Origin: Maricaulis sp047308265
GTDB taxonomy: Bacteria; Pseudomonadota; Alphaproteobacteria; Caulobacterales; Maricaulaceae
Direction of reading: 5' to 3'
Length of the DNA: 64,000 bases
Assembly (NCBI RefSeq): GCF_047308265.1
Contig: NZ_JBKQWY010000007.1
Coordinates: 124,001-188,000 of the forward strand
This document shows, piece after piece, positions 8,815 through 17,097 of the stretch; position 1 is the stretch's first letter, and every line of letters starts with the position of its first letter. The translations under genes were made by a program, and so were the position numbers. The notes under the pieces were generated by a model. That model worked only from the letters and a program-made list of their open reading frames with translations. It searched no databases and was not told where the DNA came from.

Positions 8815-9342
8815 CTAGTTGCGTGCATCCATGATCGCGGTGTGGACAACCCGCCAGCCGTCTGAGGTGCGGTGAAGCACAAAGTGGAAATGAGTGCGCC
8901 GGAGTGTTTCGCCGTCATTGCGGGACATCCCGCGATCTCCGTCGGTGTACAGGTGAAGTACGGCGACATCATCCGTCACCAGCCGGGTCGATACGGCCGT
9001 CATGTTTTCAACTTCCATCCGCGATGTTGCCGCCGGGAATTGCGGGAACAGGCGCTCTTCCAGGAAGCGGCCGAGTGTGTCGCGATCCTGGAACATGCGG
9101 GCATAGGCATTGATCCATTCCGTGTCGCCGCTGTGCAAGGCCATGAGCGCGGCCGTGTCCTGCCGGGCCCAGGCGTCGGAATACGCGGCAAAGAAACGAT
9201 CCAGCTCGGCCACCCGGTCAGTTTGTTCCGCGGTTGCGGTGATGCGGTAGTCCGGGACTTCGCGCCGTTCCTGGGACACGGCGGCACTGGTGCACAGGCT
9301 TGCGAGCAGAGCGGGCAGGATCAAAGATTTGGACAGGGACAT
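8815..9342 (-). CDS. Secreted SnoaL-like / DUF4440 protein
   Basis: A 175-residue protein with an N-terminal signal peptide (SKSLILPALLASLCTSAAVS, cleavage near residue 23). It is followed by a cone-shaped SnoaL/NTF2-like fold: RFFAAYSDAWARQDTAALMALH, a central FLEERLFPQFP helix and the final strand pair HFHFVLHRTSDGWRVVHTAIMD. DUF4440 proteins include small-ligand binders and enzymes; the activity here is unknown. The ATG at 9342 has AAAGGAG at ideal spacing. It is divergent from the LytTR gene 100 bases away, so the two may share regulation. Confidence 0.75.
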   Translation of the reverse strand: MSLSKSLILPALLASLCTSAAVSQERREVPDYRITATAEQTDRVAELDRFFAAYSDAWARQDTAALMALHSGDTEWINAYARMFQDRDTLGRFLEERLFPQFPAATSRMEVENMTAVSTRLVTDDVAVLHLYTDGDRGMSRNDGETLRRTHFHFVLHRTSDGWRVVHTAIMDARN

Positions 9343-9442
9343 TTCAACTCCTTTGGTCACTGTCAGTCGTCCCGTGGAGGGCGACCTTGAACCCAGTCCG
9401 AATTGCGCACATTCTCGCGATTTCCCAGCGGAGTGTCGCCAT

Positions 9443-10279
9443 ATGTCCTTATCTGTCGTGAAGGGTCCGAACCCGCGGTATCGCGCGCCCTGGCACCACA
9501 ATGGACGCTTGCTGCTGGGATTGATCGTTTTTCTCGGGCTGACGTTTTCCTTCTCCGGGGGCTATTCCACCGACGGCCTGCCGCTCTGGCATCGCCTGCT
9601 TCTCTGGATGAGCGTGGCTACTTTGATGGTGGTGCAACCGGTTTGTCTGGATGTGGTCGTGGGGCGGTTTCTGCCCCCGAACCGTCTGGGCGCCGCCGTG
9701 AGTATTGGCCTGGCGTCCGTGATGTCCATTCCGCTCATCGCCGTCCAGCTGGAGGCTCTCAAACGTACACCCCTCTTGCCCAAGGACCCCGACCCCTGGC
9801 TGGCGTTTATGGGGTTTCTCGCACCCCCGGTCCTAACCATTGCGCTCTTCGTCTTTTTTCTGCGTGTCGCCTGGGAAGAGCTTTATCTGGCCTCGGCGGA
9901 GACAACAGACGCCGAGTCTCAGAATGCGGCCCAGGCAGAACCGTCGAACGCAGTGGTTTCGATCCTCGCGACGGCCTTGAGCGTTCAAGCGCAGGATCAC
10001 TATCTGGAAATTGTCACCCCGCATGGGCAACGTTTCGTGCGCGGACGCTTGAAGGCTCTGGTGGATGCGGATCCGAGCGAGCGCGGCGTCCAGATCCACC
10101 GTTCGTGGTGGGTCGCGGACGAGGCGGTTGTGGAAGCACGCAAGAGTGGCCGCGACTGGCACTTGGTTCTCACCAACGGTGTCGTCGCTCCCCTTGCGCG
10201 CTCACGGGTGGTGGAGGCACGCGAACGCGGCTGGCTGGACCGTGTGCAGGCTCGCCCTGTACAAGCTCGCTCGGCCTAG
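9443..10279 (+). CDS. Membrane-bound LytTR-family DNA-binding regulator
   Basis: A 278-residue protein with about four hydrophobic segments in the first half (LLLGLIVFLGLTF, LLLWMSVATLMVV, AAVSIGLASVMSIPLIAV, VLTIALFVFFLRV). A C-terminal LytTR domain (about 175-270) shows the family pattern LSVQAQDHYLEIVT, RGRLKALV, IHRSWWV and NGVVAPLARSR. It probably senses a membrane or extracellular cue and binds DNA directly; there is no receiver domain. A longer upstream extension is possible, but ATG 9443 follows GGAG and gives a sensible N-terminus. Target genes are not known; the divergent SnoaL-like gene is a candidate. Confidence 0.85.
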   Translation: MSLSVVKGPNPRYRAPWHHNGRLLLGLIVFLGLTFSFSGGYSTDGLPLWHRLLLWMSVATLMVVQPVCLDVVVGRFLPPNRLGAAVSIGLASVMSIPLIAVQLEALKRTPLLPKDPDPWLAFMGFLAPPVLTIALFVFFLRVAWEELYLASAETTDAESQNAAQAEPSNAVVSILATALSVQAQDHYLEIVTPHGQRFVRGRLKALVDADPSERGVQIHRSWWVADEAVVEARKSGRDWHLVLTNGVVAPLARSRVVEARERGWLDRVQARPVQARSA

Positions 10280-10295
10280 ATAGTCCTGAGGGCAT

Positions 10296-10369
10296 GCGGG
10301 TGTAGCTCAATGGTAGAGCAGGAGCTTCCCAAGCTTAAGACGAGGGTTCGATTCCCTTCACCCGCTCCA
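10296..10369 (+). tRNA. tRNA-Gly, anticodon CCC
   Basis: A 74-base cloverleaf with the CCA end encoded. The acceptor stem GCGGGTG/CACCCGC is perfect; the D arm is GCTC-AATGGTA-GAGC; the anticodon loop TTCCCAA gives CCC; the T arm GAGGG-TTCGATT-CCCTT is standard. The top of the anticodon stem is weak (G27 opposite A43, G28-T42). It lies between the LytTR gene and the convergent metalloprotease-like gene. Confidence 0.95.
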
Positions 10370-10373
10370 CGCT

Positions 10374-12632
10374 CTACTCGATATCATCCTCTGATCCCGC
10401 GCCCAGCGGCTCGAAATGGCGCGCGCTGAAGCGTGTGTGCGGATTACTGATCCGGTCATTCGAGCTGTTGATGTTGAGGGTGTAGCCCGTGCCCTCGCAC
10501 AGGCCGGGCGCCTCAGGCATTGTGGCGTTGAACACCATCAAAGTCGTGTCCTGCCAGCGCTCGCTCTCGATCACCGCGGTTTGTCCGGCGTGGAGAATGT
10601 CGATTTCATCGCCATCGCGCCCCATCAGCACCAGTTCAAGACTGTCCGGACCGTCGAGCGAAACCGTGTAGCGACCATTCAGATCGACGGGGAAGTAGTG
10701 GGCGCCGAGTTGTTCCAGCCCGCCCTTGATGGTCAGTGAACCCGGCTCATCGAGGCGGGAATGCTGGGCGACCGTTGCGTCGAAATGGGGCGCCAGATCG
10801 TAATCGCGGGCAAAATTCTGGGCCCGCCAGCGACGAATGGCGTTCGCGATTGTGCTGTCCTGGGCGCGCAAGGCTGTTTCAACGGTTTCAAATCCGTCCA
10901 GCTCAACGGTGTTTTCCCAGATATCGACGATGAAGCCGTTGCCGTATTGGTCCGCCATGGATTGAAGCAGGGTCCACTGGGAGTAGTCGTGCCCGCCCTC
11001 CGAGGTGGTCCAGCACAGATGCGGCGCGTCAAAGTCGGTTTCGACATAATCTGTCGCATCCTGATCGCTGCCAACCGTCACGGTTTCGATCCACGACGCC
11101 GTACTCTCATACAGCCAGTCTAAGGCTTCCGCCTCGTCATAGCCGAACTGGATGACGTGATTGAATTCATGTGTTGCGGTGGCGCGCATCAGGCTGTGGA
11201 CCGGGGCGTCCTTGTCGAGGCCAGCAAAGTCGTTTTCGATCTGGAAGACCGCGCGGGCTGCTGTGATCTCGCGACGATCAGCGCTTTGCGGATTGTCGAA
11301 CACAGTCTCGACCGGATAGGCCACGCCCATGGAACCGTCTGCATCACCGATGTAAACATGATAGAGGCCATCATCGTCTCGCACGGGAGCGGCCCAGCCC
11401 ATGTCTTCGATCTGGATGGCATAGATCTCCTCGAGGGCCTCGCCAACAGACTGGGCATACTCCAGAGATGAGGCATCCCGACCATCCAGCGTATAGTGCA
11501 CAACAAAATCGCCGGCCCGCAATGATTGCGGGTCACCGCTGAGTTCCACTACGTTTTCGCGCAGGGCCTGGAGCACGTCGACCAGGGAAGCATCGACCAA
11601 TGATGTCTCCAGGCGATAGAGCCCGGAGGTTTCACTGCCCTGGTATCGTTGCATGCGCAGGGTATAGGTGCCGCTTTCGGAGACTGTATAGGCGAAGGCC
11701 GAGTTGAGGGACCCATCACCGCGATCATCATTGAGCGCGACCGGGTATCCGTCCGGATGTTCAAGACGCAGAAGTGTATCCAGCTCGCCACTCAGGGCAT
11801 CGGCCATGGCAAACAGCGTCTGGCCGGCTTCCAGTTCCACGGGATAGCTCGTTTCCGGGTTGTCATTATTCAGCTCGCCCTCAAACTGGGCCAGCGGTTC
11901 GCCTTCAATCGAGGTGAAGTCGAACGGGATATCGGCATTGGGGTCCAGGGCGAGCGACAGCAAGACCTCTCCCTCATCGACACCACTGAAACTGCCGAGG
12001 GTTAAGGTCACAATCTCGGCCTCTTCGGCCTGGTAGATCAGCTGAGAGTTAAGCTCGCCAAACACATAATCATCGTTTTGTGCGAGCTGGTCACCGCGCG
12101 CATTGCTCAGGCTTAAGACCGTGTCGAGTGTGTCGGAGAGCGCGTATGTGGTTGCGACCAGAACGTCTTCGGCAGCGAGCTCGATCGTGATGTCCCGTGA
12201 CGGCTGGCCAGCGGAGAGTGTGTAGATGCGGTCCTCGAGCCGTTCGGCTGCCGGAGACAGTCCTGCATCCAGTCCGGGCTGGATATCGAGTTCGAACACG
12301 CCGGTCTCGCCGCCAAACCCGGTAATACTCGCCACGTAGGTTCCACTGGACGGGGCCTGGAAGACGATCCGGGACTGAAGGCGTCCATCGCCCATATCGT
12401 CGTTTTCCGCGAGCGGTTTTCCGCCCTCGCGTGCGATGGACAGGATCGTGTCCAGATCGTCCGTGGAGCGTGTTGTCAGGGTAACGATCTCATCTGCGCT
12501 GAGTGTGAACGCATGGGTCCAGCGCGAGCTCTCGTCAATCAGTTCGCCACTGACCGTTTGCGGTTCACCCTGCAGTGCGAATGCCGGAGCGGTCACGCCC
12601 GCCAGCACAAGAGCCCAATATCCGTAACGCAT
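10374..12632 (-). CDS. Secreted PPC-repeat protein with a HEFNH zinc-metalloprotease motif
   Basis: A 752-residue exported protein. After a signal peptide (MRYGYWALVLAGVTAPAFA) come at least three repeats of about 115 residues resembling bacterial pre-peptidase C-terminal domains, each with a Leu-Asp-Thr followed by NDD pattern (LDTILS...ENDD, LDTVLS...QNDD, LDTLLR...LNDD). A catalytic-like region follows with HEFNH at residues 488-492 and WLYESTASWIE 14 residues later, which gives a third ligand glutamate near 509. This matches gluzincin-like M6/MXAN_6640-type putative proteases. I take the ATG at 12632, preceded by AGGGGG, over one 5 codons upstream. Substrate unknown. Confidence 0.75.
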   Translation of the reverse strand: MRYGYWALVLAGVTAPAFALQGEPQTVSGELIDESSRWTHAFTLSADEIVTLTTRSTDDLDTILSIAREGGKPLAENDDMGDGRLQSRIVFQAPSSGTYVASITGFGGETGVFELDIQPGLDAGLSPAAERLEDRIYTLSAGQPSRDITIELAAEDVLVATTYALSDTLDTVLSLSNARGDQLAQNDDYVFGELNSQLIYQAEEAEIVTLTLGSFSGVDEGEVLLSLALDPNADIPFDFTSIEGEPLAQFEGELNNDNPETSYPVELEAGQTLFAMADALSGELDTLLRLEHPDGYPVALNDDRGDGSLNSAFAYTVSESGTYTLRMQRYQGSETSGLYRLETSLVDASLVDVLQALRENVVELSGDPQSLRAGDFVVHYTLDGRDASSLEYAQSVGEALEEIYAIQIEDMGWAAPVRDDDGLYHVYIGDADGSMGVAYPVETVFDNPQSADRREITAARAVFQIENDFAGLDKDAPVHSLMRATATHEFNHVIQFGYDEAEALDWLYESTASWIETVTVGSDQDATDYVETDFDAPHLCWTTSEGGHDYSQWTLLQSMADQYGNGFIVDIWENTVELDGFETVETALRAQDSTIANAIRRWRAQNFARDYDLAPHFDATVAQHSRLDEPGSLTIKGGLEQLGAHYFPVDLNGRYTVSLDGPDSLELVLMGRDGDEIDILHAGQTAVIESERWQDTTLMVFNATMPEAPGLCEGTGYTLNINSSNDRISNPHTRFSARHFEPLGAGSEDDIE

Positions 12633-12698
12633 TCTGTCCCCCTTCATGGTCCGGCTTGCTCACGCTATAGGCCGAAAACTTGAGGGCAAGATTAAGGC

Positions 12699-12923
12699 TC
12701 ACATGGGCGAGCGACCCTGTCCGGTTTCAATACCGGCGAGATTCATCAAATGCACGACCATGAACAGGGCGACAGCGCCTGCGGTAATGGCGATCAGCGT
12801 CCACGGGACCGCGCTTTTACCCTTGAGCGGGTCGTACGGCCGACTGGTACGCCAGGCCGCGAGGGCAAAGAGCGCCGCGGCAAGCGTGAGGCCAATGAGT
12901 GTCGCTGTGAGGTCGAGATACAT
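12699..12923 (-). CDS. Small two-helix membrane protein
   Basis: A 74-residue protein with two hydrophobic segments (residues 6-24 and 41-62), a charged linker (RTSRPYDPLKGKS) and a C-terminal HLMNLAGIETGQG motif of the kind seen in conserved small alphaproteobacterial membrane proteins. Its 5' half overlaps the 3' end of the glycosyltransferase frame by 130 bases. In this overlap it is this frame that reads as a membrane protein, while the other reads as Ser/Arg-rich low complexity. Translation could be coupled to the upstream gene. Function unknown. Confidence 0.65.
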   Translation of the reverse strand: MYLDLTATLIGLTLAAALFALAAWRTSRPYDPLKGKSAVPWTLIAITAGAVALFMVVHLMNLAGIETGQGRSPM

Positions 12924-14446
12924 GGCGGGCTGGTCCCTGGATGATCGGTGACACCCAGGCTGTGACCGTGAGGTGTCTTGCTCCAGTAATAGGGACGCCA
13001 GACGAGTTCCCACAAGGCCCGCACTGCAGCCGGTGTTTGTAAGGCCCAGTAGAGGGGGGAGAGCATCAGGTCTGATACCCGCAGCTCCAGTCCCGCCCGT
13101 CGCGCGCCGCAGACCAGGATGGAGAGGGCGCCGGTGTAGCCGGCCAGGGCGAGGCCGAGAATGAGGGCCTTGGTGGTCCAGGGTGCGAACGGGAGAATGA
13201 ACCAGATCAAGACTCCCACAAGCGCAGGCCCGTGCAACAGCGCACTGAGAACCGGCAGGCCCAGCGTCACGATCAGTCCCGTCAACAAGGCCGGGTCGCG
13301 CCTCAAGAGGCGGGCGGGCTGGCGCAGATGCACCAGTAATGTCTGGGCATAGCCCTTGATCCAGCGGGAGCGTTGCGCCGTCCAATGGCCCACGCGCGTG
13401 GGCGCTTCCTCCAATGTCGGGGGCGCGACCAGTCCCGTGGTGTATCCATGCCGGGCCAGACGCAGGCCCAGATCCGCATCCTCGGTCACGTTGAACGGGT
13501 CCCAGCCACCCACTTCGCGCAGCGTCCGGGTGAGGAAGATATTACTCGTACCGCCCAGGGGCAGGGGCCATCCCATCCGCAGATAAAACGGGAGCAGCGT
13601 CAGAAAATGGGCCGCGTATTCCAGGGCAAACTGTCGGGTCAATCGGTTCTGATTGGCATTGTACCAATTGAGCGGGGCTTGCAGACAGGCGATATCCGGT
13701 CCGGCGGCGGCGAAACTCTCGGCCGCCTGGCGGATCTGGTCGGGATGCGGGCGATCTTCGGCATCATAGAGGGCGAGTAACCGGCCCCGGGCCTGATGCA
13801 GGGCATAGTTGAGCGCTTTGGGTTTGGTCCGGGGGGAGCCGGGTGGCACTTCAACAATCTGGAACTGCCGCTCCAGGCCAAGGGCGTGGGCACAGCTGAG
13901 CGTCTCTCTGTCATCGGCCTCGATGACCAGTTTGATGTCCAGCCGGTCTGCAGGATAGTTGAGCGCGCGCAGAGCCTCGACGAGATGAGGCAGGATGGCA
14001 CTTTCCCGGTAGAGCGCAACGAGGACGCTGACGACGGGCAAAGCCACATCTGGCAGGGCCTGGCGAGGAGCAAAGGCGGGCGCGGTGAGCGCGGCGGCCA
14101 GGCGCAGGCCACTCAGGATGAGAACCAGGCCCCCGGCAAACCCGGCCAATCCGATCAGCCACCCAACCGGAGCCAGGGCAAAACCAAGGGCCATACACGC
14201 GGTGAACGCCAGAACCGTTCGAGCCTGGCTGTGGGTCAGGCCGCTGCGGGCACTGAGCTCGGGGTATTGGCGGTAGAGTGCGTGGGCCGCGTCGTCCAGC
14301 CAGTGGGCACTTTGTTTCTGCTCATACCAGTCACGCCAGGACAGGCCCATTCGTTCCGACGGTGTCGGCAGAATGCGGGCACTTGAAGCCCCGGCCTGGA
14401 ACAGCGAGCGCGGCCCCCACCGATGCAACCAGTCTGGATGTGCCAT
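12794..14446 (-). CDS. Membrane glycosyltransferase, GT2 family
   Basis: A 550-residue protein. Two membrane helices near residues 80-115 precede a GT-A catalytic domain with VSVLVALYRES, the D-x-D region YDAEDRP, the acceptor-site TEDADLG and QRSRW, the signature of processive beta-glycosyltransferases. Further hydrophobic helices follow (LLTGLIVTLGLPVLSALL, ALVGVLIWFILPF). It probably polymerises a surface or secreted polysaccharide from a nucleotide sugar. The last ~55 residues are Ser/Arg/Pro-rich and overlap the next gene in another frame, so the ancestral stop may have been lost. Start ATG 14446 has GGGAGG. Confidence 0.82.
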   Translation of the reverse strand: MAHPDWLHRWGPRSLFQAGASSARILPTPSERMGLSWRDWYEQKQSAHWLDDAAHALYRQYPELSARSGLTHSQARTVLAFTACMALGFALAPVGWLIGLAGFAGGLVLILSGLRLAAALTAPAFAPRQALPDVALPVVSVLVALYRESAILPHLVEALRALNYPADRLDIKLVIEADDRETLSCAHALGLERQFQIVEVPPGSPRTKPKALNYALHQARGRLLALYDAEDRPHPDQIRQAAESFAAAGPDIACLQAPLNWYNANQNRLTRQFALEYAAHFLTLLPFYLRMGWPLPLGGTSNIFLTRTLREVGGWDPFNVTEDADLGLRLARHGYTTGLVAPPTLEEAPTRVGHWTAQRSRWIKGYAQTLLVHLRQPARLLRRDPALLTGLIVTLGLPVLSALLHGPALVGVLIWFILPFAPWTTKALILGLALAGYTGALSILVCGARRAGLELRVSDLMLSPLYWALQTPAAVRALWELVWRPYYWSKTPHGHSLGVTDHPGTSPPCISTSQRHSLASRLPRRSLPSRPGVPVGRTTRSRVKARSRGR

Positions 14447-14527
14447 TCACACCTCCCACGCAGGTTCAAGGGGGCAGCACAGTCAAGGGTTGAGTATATC
14501 AGGGGTGCAGTCTGGGGTCGATTGGCT

Positions 14528-15034
14528 CTATTGAGGTTTCGGATTGAAAATCCCGACGAAGCGCGGCGTCTCGAATAGGGCTTCGATCGGCTGACCCTCG
14601 GCGGTTTCGAACACAGTCGCGGTTGCAGTGGGATAGCCCAGTGGCATGTGGTCCCGTGCACCGGCTTTCACAGCCAGCCCTTGGGCGAACCCACCAATAC
14701 CGGGATTGTGGCCGATCATCATGACGGTGTCGGCGCGTGCCAGCGCGTCCTTGGCTGCACGCATCAACATGTCTGTTGAGGCGTGGTAGAGGGCCATCGG
14801 ATCTTCCACCGGGACCTCTTCGAAGGCCGGCTTAATCTTGGTCCAGGTTTGCAAGGTGCGGCGAGACGGTGAGACCAGGGCCAGGTCGATCCTGTCTACC
14901 ATTGCGGCGATGGTCTCTCCGCACAGGCTGGCGTCCGACCGACCGCGTTCTGTCAGACCGCGTTCGAAATCATCCTCGGCCTCCAGACGGTCGACAGCCT
15001 TGGCATGACGGATCAGGATGAGTGTTTTCGACAT
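14528..15034 (-). CDS. Histidine phosphatase, SixA-like
   Basis: A 168-residue member of the histidine phosphatase (phosphoglycerate-mutase-like) superfamily. The catalytic RHG-type motif is LILIRHAKA (His9), followed by ERGLTERGR, SPSRRTLQTW and the second catalytic histidine in MMIGHNPG. Its length and short form match SixA-type phosphohistidine phosphatases rather than mutases. Cytoplasmic; the substrate is not identifiable from sequence. Start ATG has GGGGGA 7 bases upstream. It is monocistronic by spacing. Confidence 0.85.
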   Translation of the reverse strand: MSKTLILIRHAKAVDRLEAEDDFERGLTERGRSDASLCGETIAAMVDRIDLALVSPSRRTLQTWTKIKPAFEEVPVEDPMALYHASTDMLMRAAKDALARADTVMMIGHNPGIGGFAQGLAVKAGARDHMPLGYPTATATVFETAEGQPIEALFETPRFVGIFNPKPQ

Positions 15035-15129
15035 CGCGGTCCCCCGTTTGATCCTGTCGGATCCTTTCCCTTTGCAACCCTTACGACAGAACCGGCATTG
15101 GGTGAAGGTGAGGGAGCGCTATCAGTGCG

Positions 15130-15729
15130 TTAGAGTGTGACATCACGTGTTGGACCGGCTGCCGCCAGCGCTGCGGCATGCGCTGCACGCGCAATACGCG
15201 AGGCTGTCGCCTCGTCGGGAACGGCGCGGGCCATGGTCAGGCCGCCGATCAGCGTGCTCAACAATGCCCATCCGCGAGCCACCCGGTCATCTCCGCCTTG
15301 CTGCTCGTCCAGTCCCTCGGCAATGCGTTCGGCGATGCGGTTCATCTGCGTGCCGTAGTGGTCACGGGTCTTGTCCTGCGCCCGGACGACATCGGGCGAC
15401 AGGCCGGTCATGGCGCAGCCACATGCGATATCCTCACGGTGCTCGCGCCCCAGATAATAGTCGGCAAACGCCTTCACCCATTCAAGGCCATTGTCACGCT
15501 GGAAAATAGGGAGGCGGTCCAGCACGTCCTGCAATCCGTCCTCGACGGCGGCATCGAAAGCTCCGGCCTTGGAGCCGAAATGGGCATAAAACGCCCCGGA
15601 GGTCGCCTCTGCGGTCTTCGCGATGGCATCCACACCAACGCCCCCAAATCCATGGGTCTTGAAGGCTTGTCCGGCTGCTGCGCGAATGCGGACGCGGGTC
15701 CGCTCCTTTTGTTCCTGTTTTTTGGTCAT
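15130..15729 (-). CDS. TetR/AcrR-family transcriptional repressor
   Basis: A 199-residue TetR regulator. The N-terminal helix-turn-helix covers residues 8-55 (RIRAAAGQAFKTHGFGGVGVDAI, then GAFYAHFGSKAGAFDAAV). The ligand-binding half includes a YYLGREHREDIACGCAMTGLSPDV stretch common in one TetR group, with a conserved C-x-C. It is divergent from the duplicated YdhR-like gene, and the 115-base gap holds three copies of a palindromic operator. It therefore probably represses both itself and the neighbouring pair until a small ligand binds. Confidence 0.9.
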   Translation of the reverse strand: MTKKQEQKERTRVRIRAAAGQAFKTHGFGGVGVDAIAKTAEATSGAFYAHFGSKAGAFDAAVEDGLQDVLDRLPIFQRDNGLEWVKAFADYYLGREHREDIACGCAMTGLSPDVVRAQDKTRDHYGTQMNRIAERIAEGLDEQQGGDDRVARGWALLSTLIGGLTMARAVPDEATASRIARAAHAAALAAAGPTRDVTL

Positions 15730-15747
15730 GACTCAGATTTCTTCAGA

Positions 15748-15759
15748 TAACGAACGTTA
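15748..15759. promoter_or_regulatory. Candidate TetR operator 1
   Basis: TAACGAACGTTA, with perfect TAACG/CGTTA arms, fits the same consensus TA(A/G)CGA(T/A)CG(T/C)TA as the two sites downstream. It is the copy closest to the TetR gene start at 15729 and so is placed for autorepression. Confidence 0.6.
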
Positions 15760-15773
15760 CGCGCCTTGATATA

Positions 15774-15785
15774 TAGCGATCGCTA
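15774..15785. promoter_or_regulatory. Candidate TetR operator 2
   Basis: TAGCGATCGCTA, the core of a perfect 14-base palindrome at 15773-15786. Its centre is 26 bases from operator 1 and 37 bases from operator 3. It is the most symmetric of the three. Confidence 0.7.
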
Positions 15786-15810
15786 TCCATATAGCCATGC
15801 GATCGACAAA

Positions 15811-15822
15811 TAGCGATCGTTA
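15811..15822. promoter_or_regulatory. Candidate TetR operator 3
   Basis: TAGCGATCGTTA, one base away from perfect symmetry, lying 23 bases upstream of the ATG at 15845. It is placed to block the divergent YdhR-like operon. Confidence 0.65.
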
Positions 15823-15844
15823 TATGAATTGAGAGGATGCCAAT

Positions 15845-16477
15845 ATGGCGGATCAAGCCTTTGTCTACACGGAGCTCCAGATCTCCGTTCCCTTCGAGGA
15901 CGCGCCCTGGAAGGAGATCAACAAGACGCTGCTCGAACAGCCCGGTTTTGTGAACAAGACCTGGTTGGCGGGTACGACCAACAAATCCCTGGGGGGACTG
16001 TATACGTTCGCCACCATCGAAGACGCCCAGGGCTTCGTGACGGGATATTTCCCCTCGGAAGCCGCAAAATTTGGTGTGGCACAAACGACCCGGATTTTTG
16101 ACCGACTGGCCACGGAAGAGGCGAGCCGGGACATGAATTCGGTTCACTGGGATGGTCGGCTCGCGCAAAAACCCGGAGCTTTCGTCTACACGGAAGTGCA
16201 ATTGCACGTGCCGTTCGATGAGGCGCCCTGGCGTGAGATGAACCCGGTTCTGAAACAGCAGCCCGGCCTGTTGGCCAAAACCTGGCTGTCCGGTCTGCAC
16301 ACCAAAACCCCGGGCGGTCTGTATGCCTTCGATACGATCGACAATGCCCGCGCCTTTGCCACCGGATACTTCCCGACCGAGGCCCGCGGCCTGAACGCGG
16401 CTTTCTACACGCGGGTGTTTGACGCCGCTGTGGTTGAGACGGCCTCACGTGAGCTGCGTTCGCCCTTCTTTGCCTAA
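15845..16477 (+). CDS. Tandem-duplicated YdhR-like (monooxygenase-type) protein
   Basis: A 210-residue protein made of two homologous halves. Residues ~5-97 (FVYTELQISVPFEDAPWKEIN...QPGFVNKTWL...GGLYTFATIEDAQGFVTGYFP) recur at ~112-205 (FVYTEVQLHVPFDEAPWREMN...QPGLLAKTWL...GGLYAFDTIDNARAFATGYFP). Each half resembles the YdhR / dimeric alpha-beta barrel fold, which is ~100 residues and normally works as a dimer; the fusion would make an intramolecular dimer. Such folds act in small-molecule oxidation or binding, but no activity can be proven here. It is controlled by the divergent TetR regulator. Confidence 0.75.
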   Translation: MADQAFVYTELQISVPFEDAPWKEINKTLLEQPGFVNKTWLAGTTNKSLGGLYTFATIEDAQGFVTGYFPSEAAKFGVAQTTRIFDRLATEEASRDMNSVHWDGRLAQKPGAFVYTEVQLHVPFDEAPWREMNPVLKQQPGLLAKTWLSGLHTKTPGGLYAFDTIDNARAFATGYFPTEARGLNAAFYTRVFDAAVVETASRELRSPFFA

Positions 16478-16511
16478 CCCCCGACATGTCATCCACGACA
16501 GGAATGTTATC

Positions 16512-16997
16512 ATGCTGACTATCACAAAAACCCTGACCCATGGCGTCGTTGCGCTGGGGGCGGCCTTGGCACTGGCTACGCCGGCTCTGGCCGATGAATG
16601 TATTGAACTCGGCGGTGTTGCTGTCGCCAATTTCTTCTTCGAGGGCGAGGACCAGCCCCTGGTCATTTCCGGCGGTCTGATGGGCTCTTTTCACAATGCG
16701 GCGGGACGGATCCTGGCTCAGCGTGAGACCGAAACCGGACTGGAACTGGATATCGAACACTATTTCGGCCGCGCCGATGGCAGTGCTCTGTACACCCAGG
16801 ACCAGGCGGTGCTGACGTCCGTACCAGGCAAGGCCGGGCGCTATATGATCGAGATCACCTATGACGTCCAGGAGGAGGTCTCCCGCGGCAGTCTGGCGGG
16901 ATATGACGGCCAGTTCCGAAGCTATGGACTGGTGGATATGCGTGATCCCGCGAACTTCCAGGGTCTTGTTCGCTACAGCGGTGAGATCTGCCGCTAG
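16512..16997 (+). CDS. Secreted protein of unknown function
   Basis: A 161-residue protein with a clear signal peptide (LTHGVVALGAALALATPALA, cleavage near residue 28). I recognise no domain. The mature part is acidic and beta-rich, with Cys near its start (DECIELGG) and end (GEICR), which may form a disulfide. It lies 34 bases after the duplicated YdhR-like gene on the same strand, so it probably belongs to the TetR-controlled unit. I use ATG 16512 because the upstream extension is not signal-like. Confidence 0.65.
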   Translation: MLTITKTLTHGVVALGAALALATPALADECIELGGVAVANFFFEGEDQPLVISGGLMGSFHNAAGRILAQRETETGLELDIEHYFGRADGSALYTQDQAVLTSVPGKAGRYMIEITYDVQEEVSRGSLAGYDGQFRSYGLVDMRDPANFQGLVRYSGEICR

Positions 16998-17097
16998 TCG
17001 CACCCCCATCTCCTGATGAGACTTGCCGGGCCGGTAGAGCCGGTCCGGCGCTTTTTCCTGACCGGGACTGGTCCTTTTTGACGAACAGGAGGGCACA

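Noticed and set aside
12924..13385. A 5' extension of the 74-residue membrane frame
   Set aside because: The extension lies inside the glycosyltransferase gene in another frame and is not protein-like; the ATG at 12923 starts the membrane protein.
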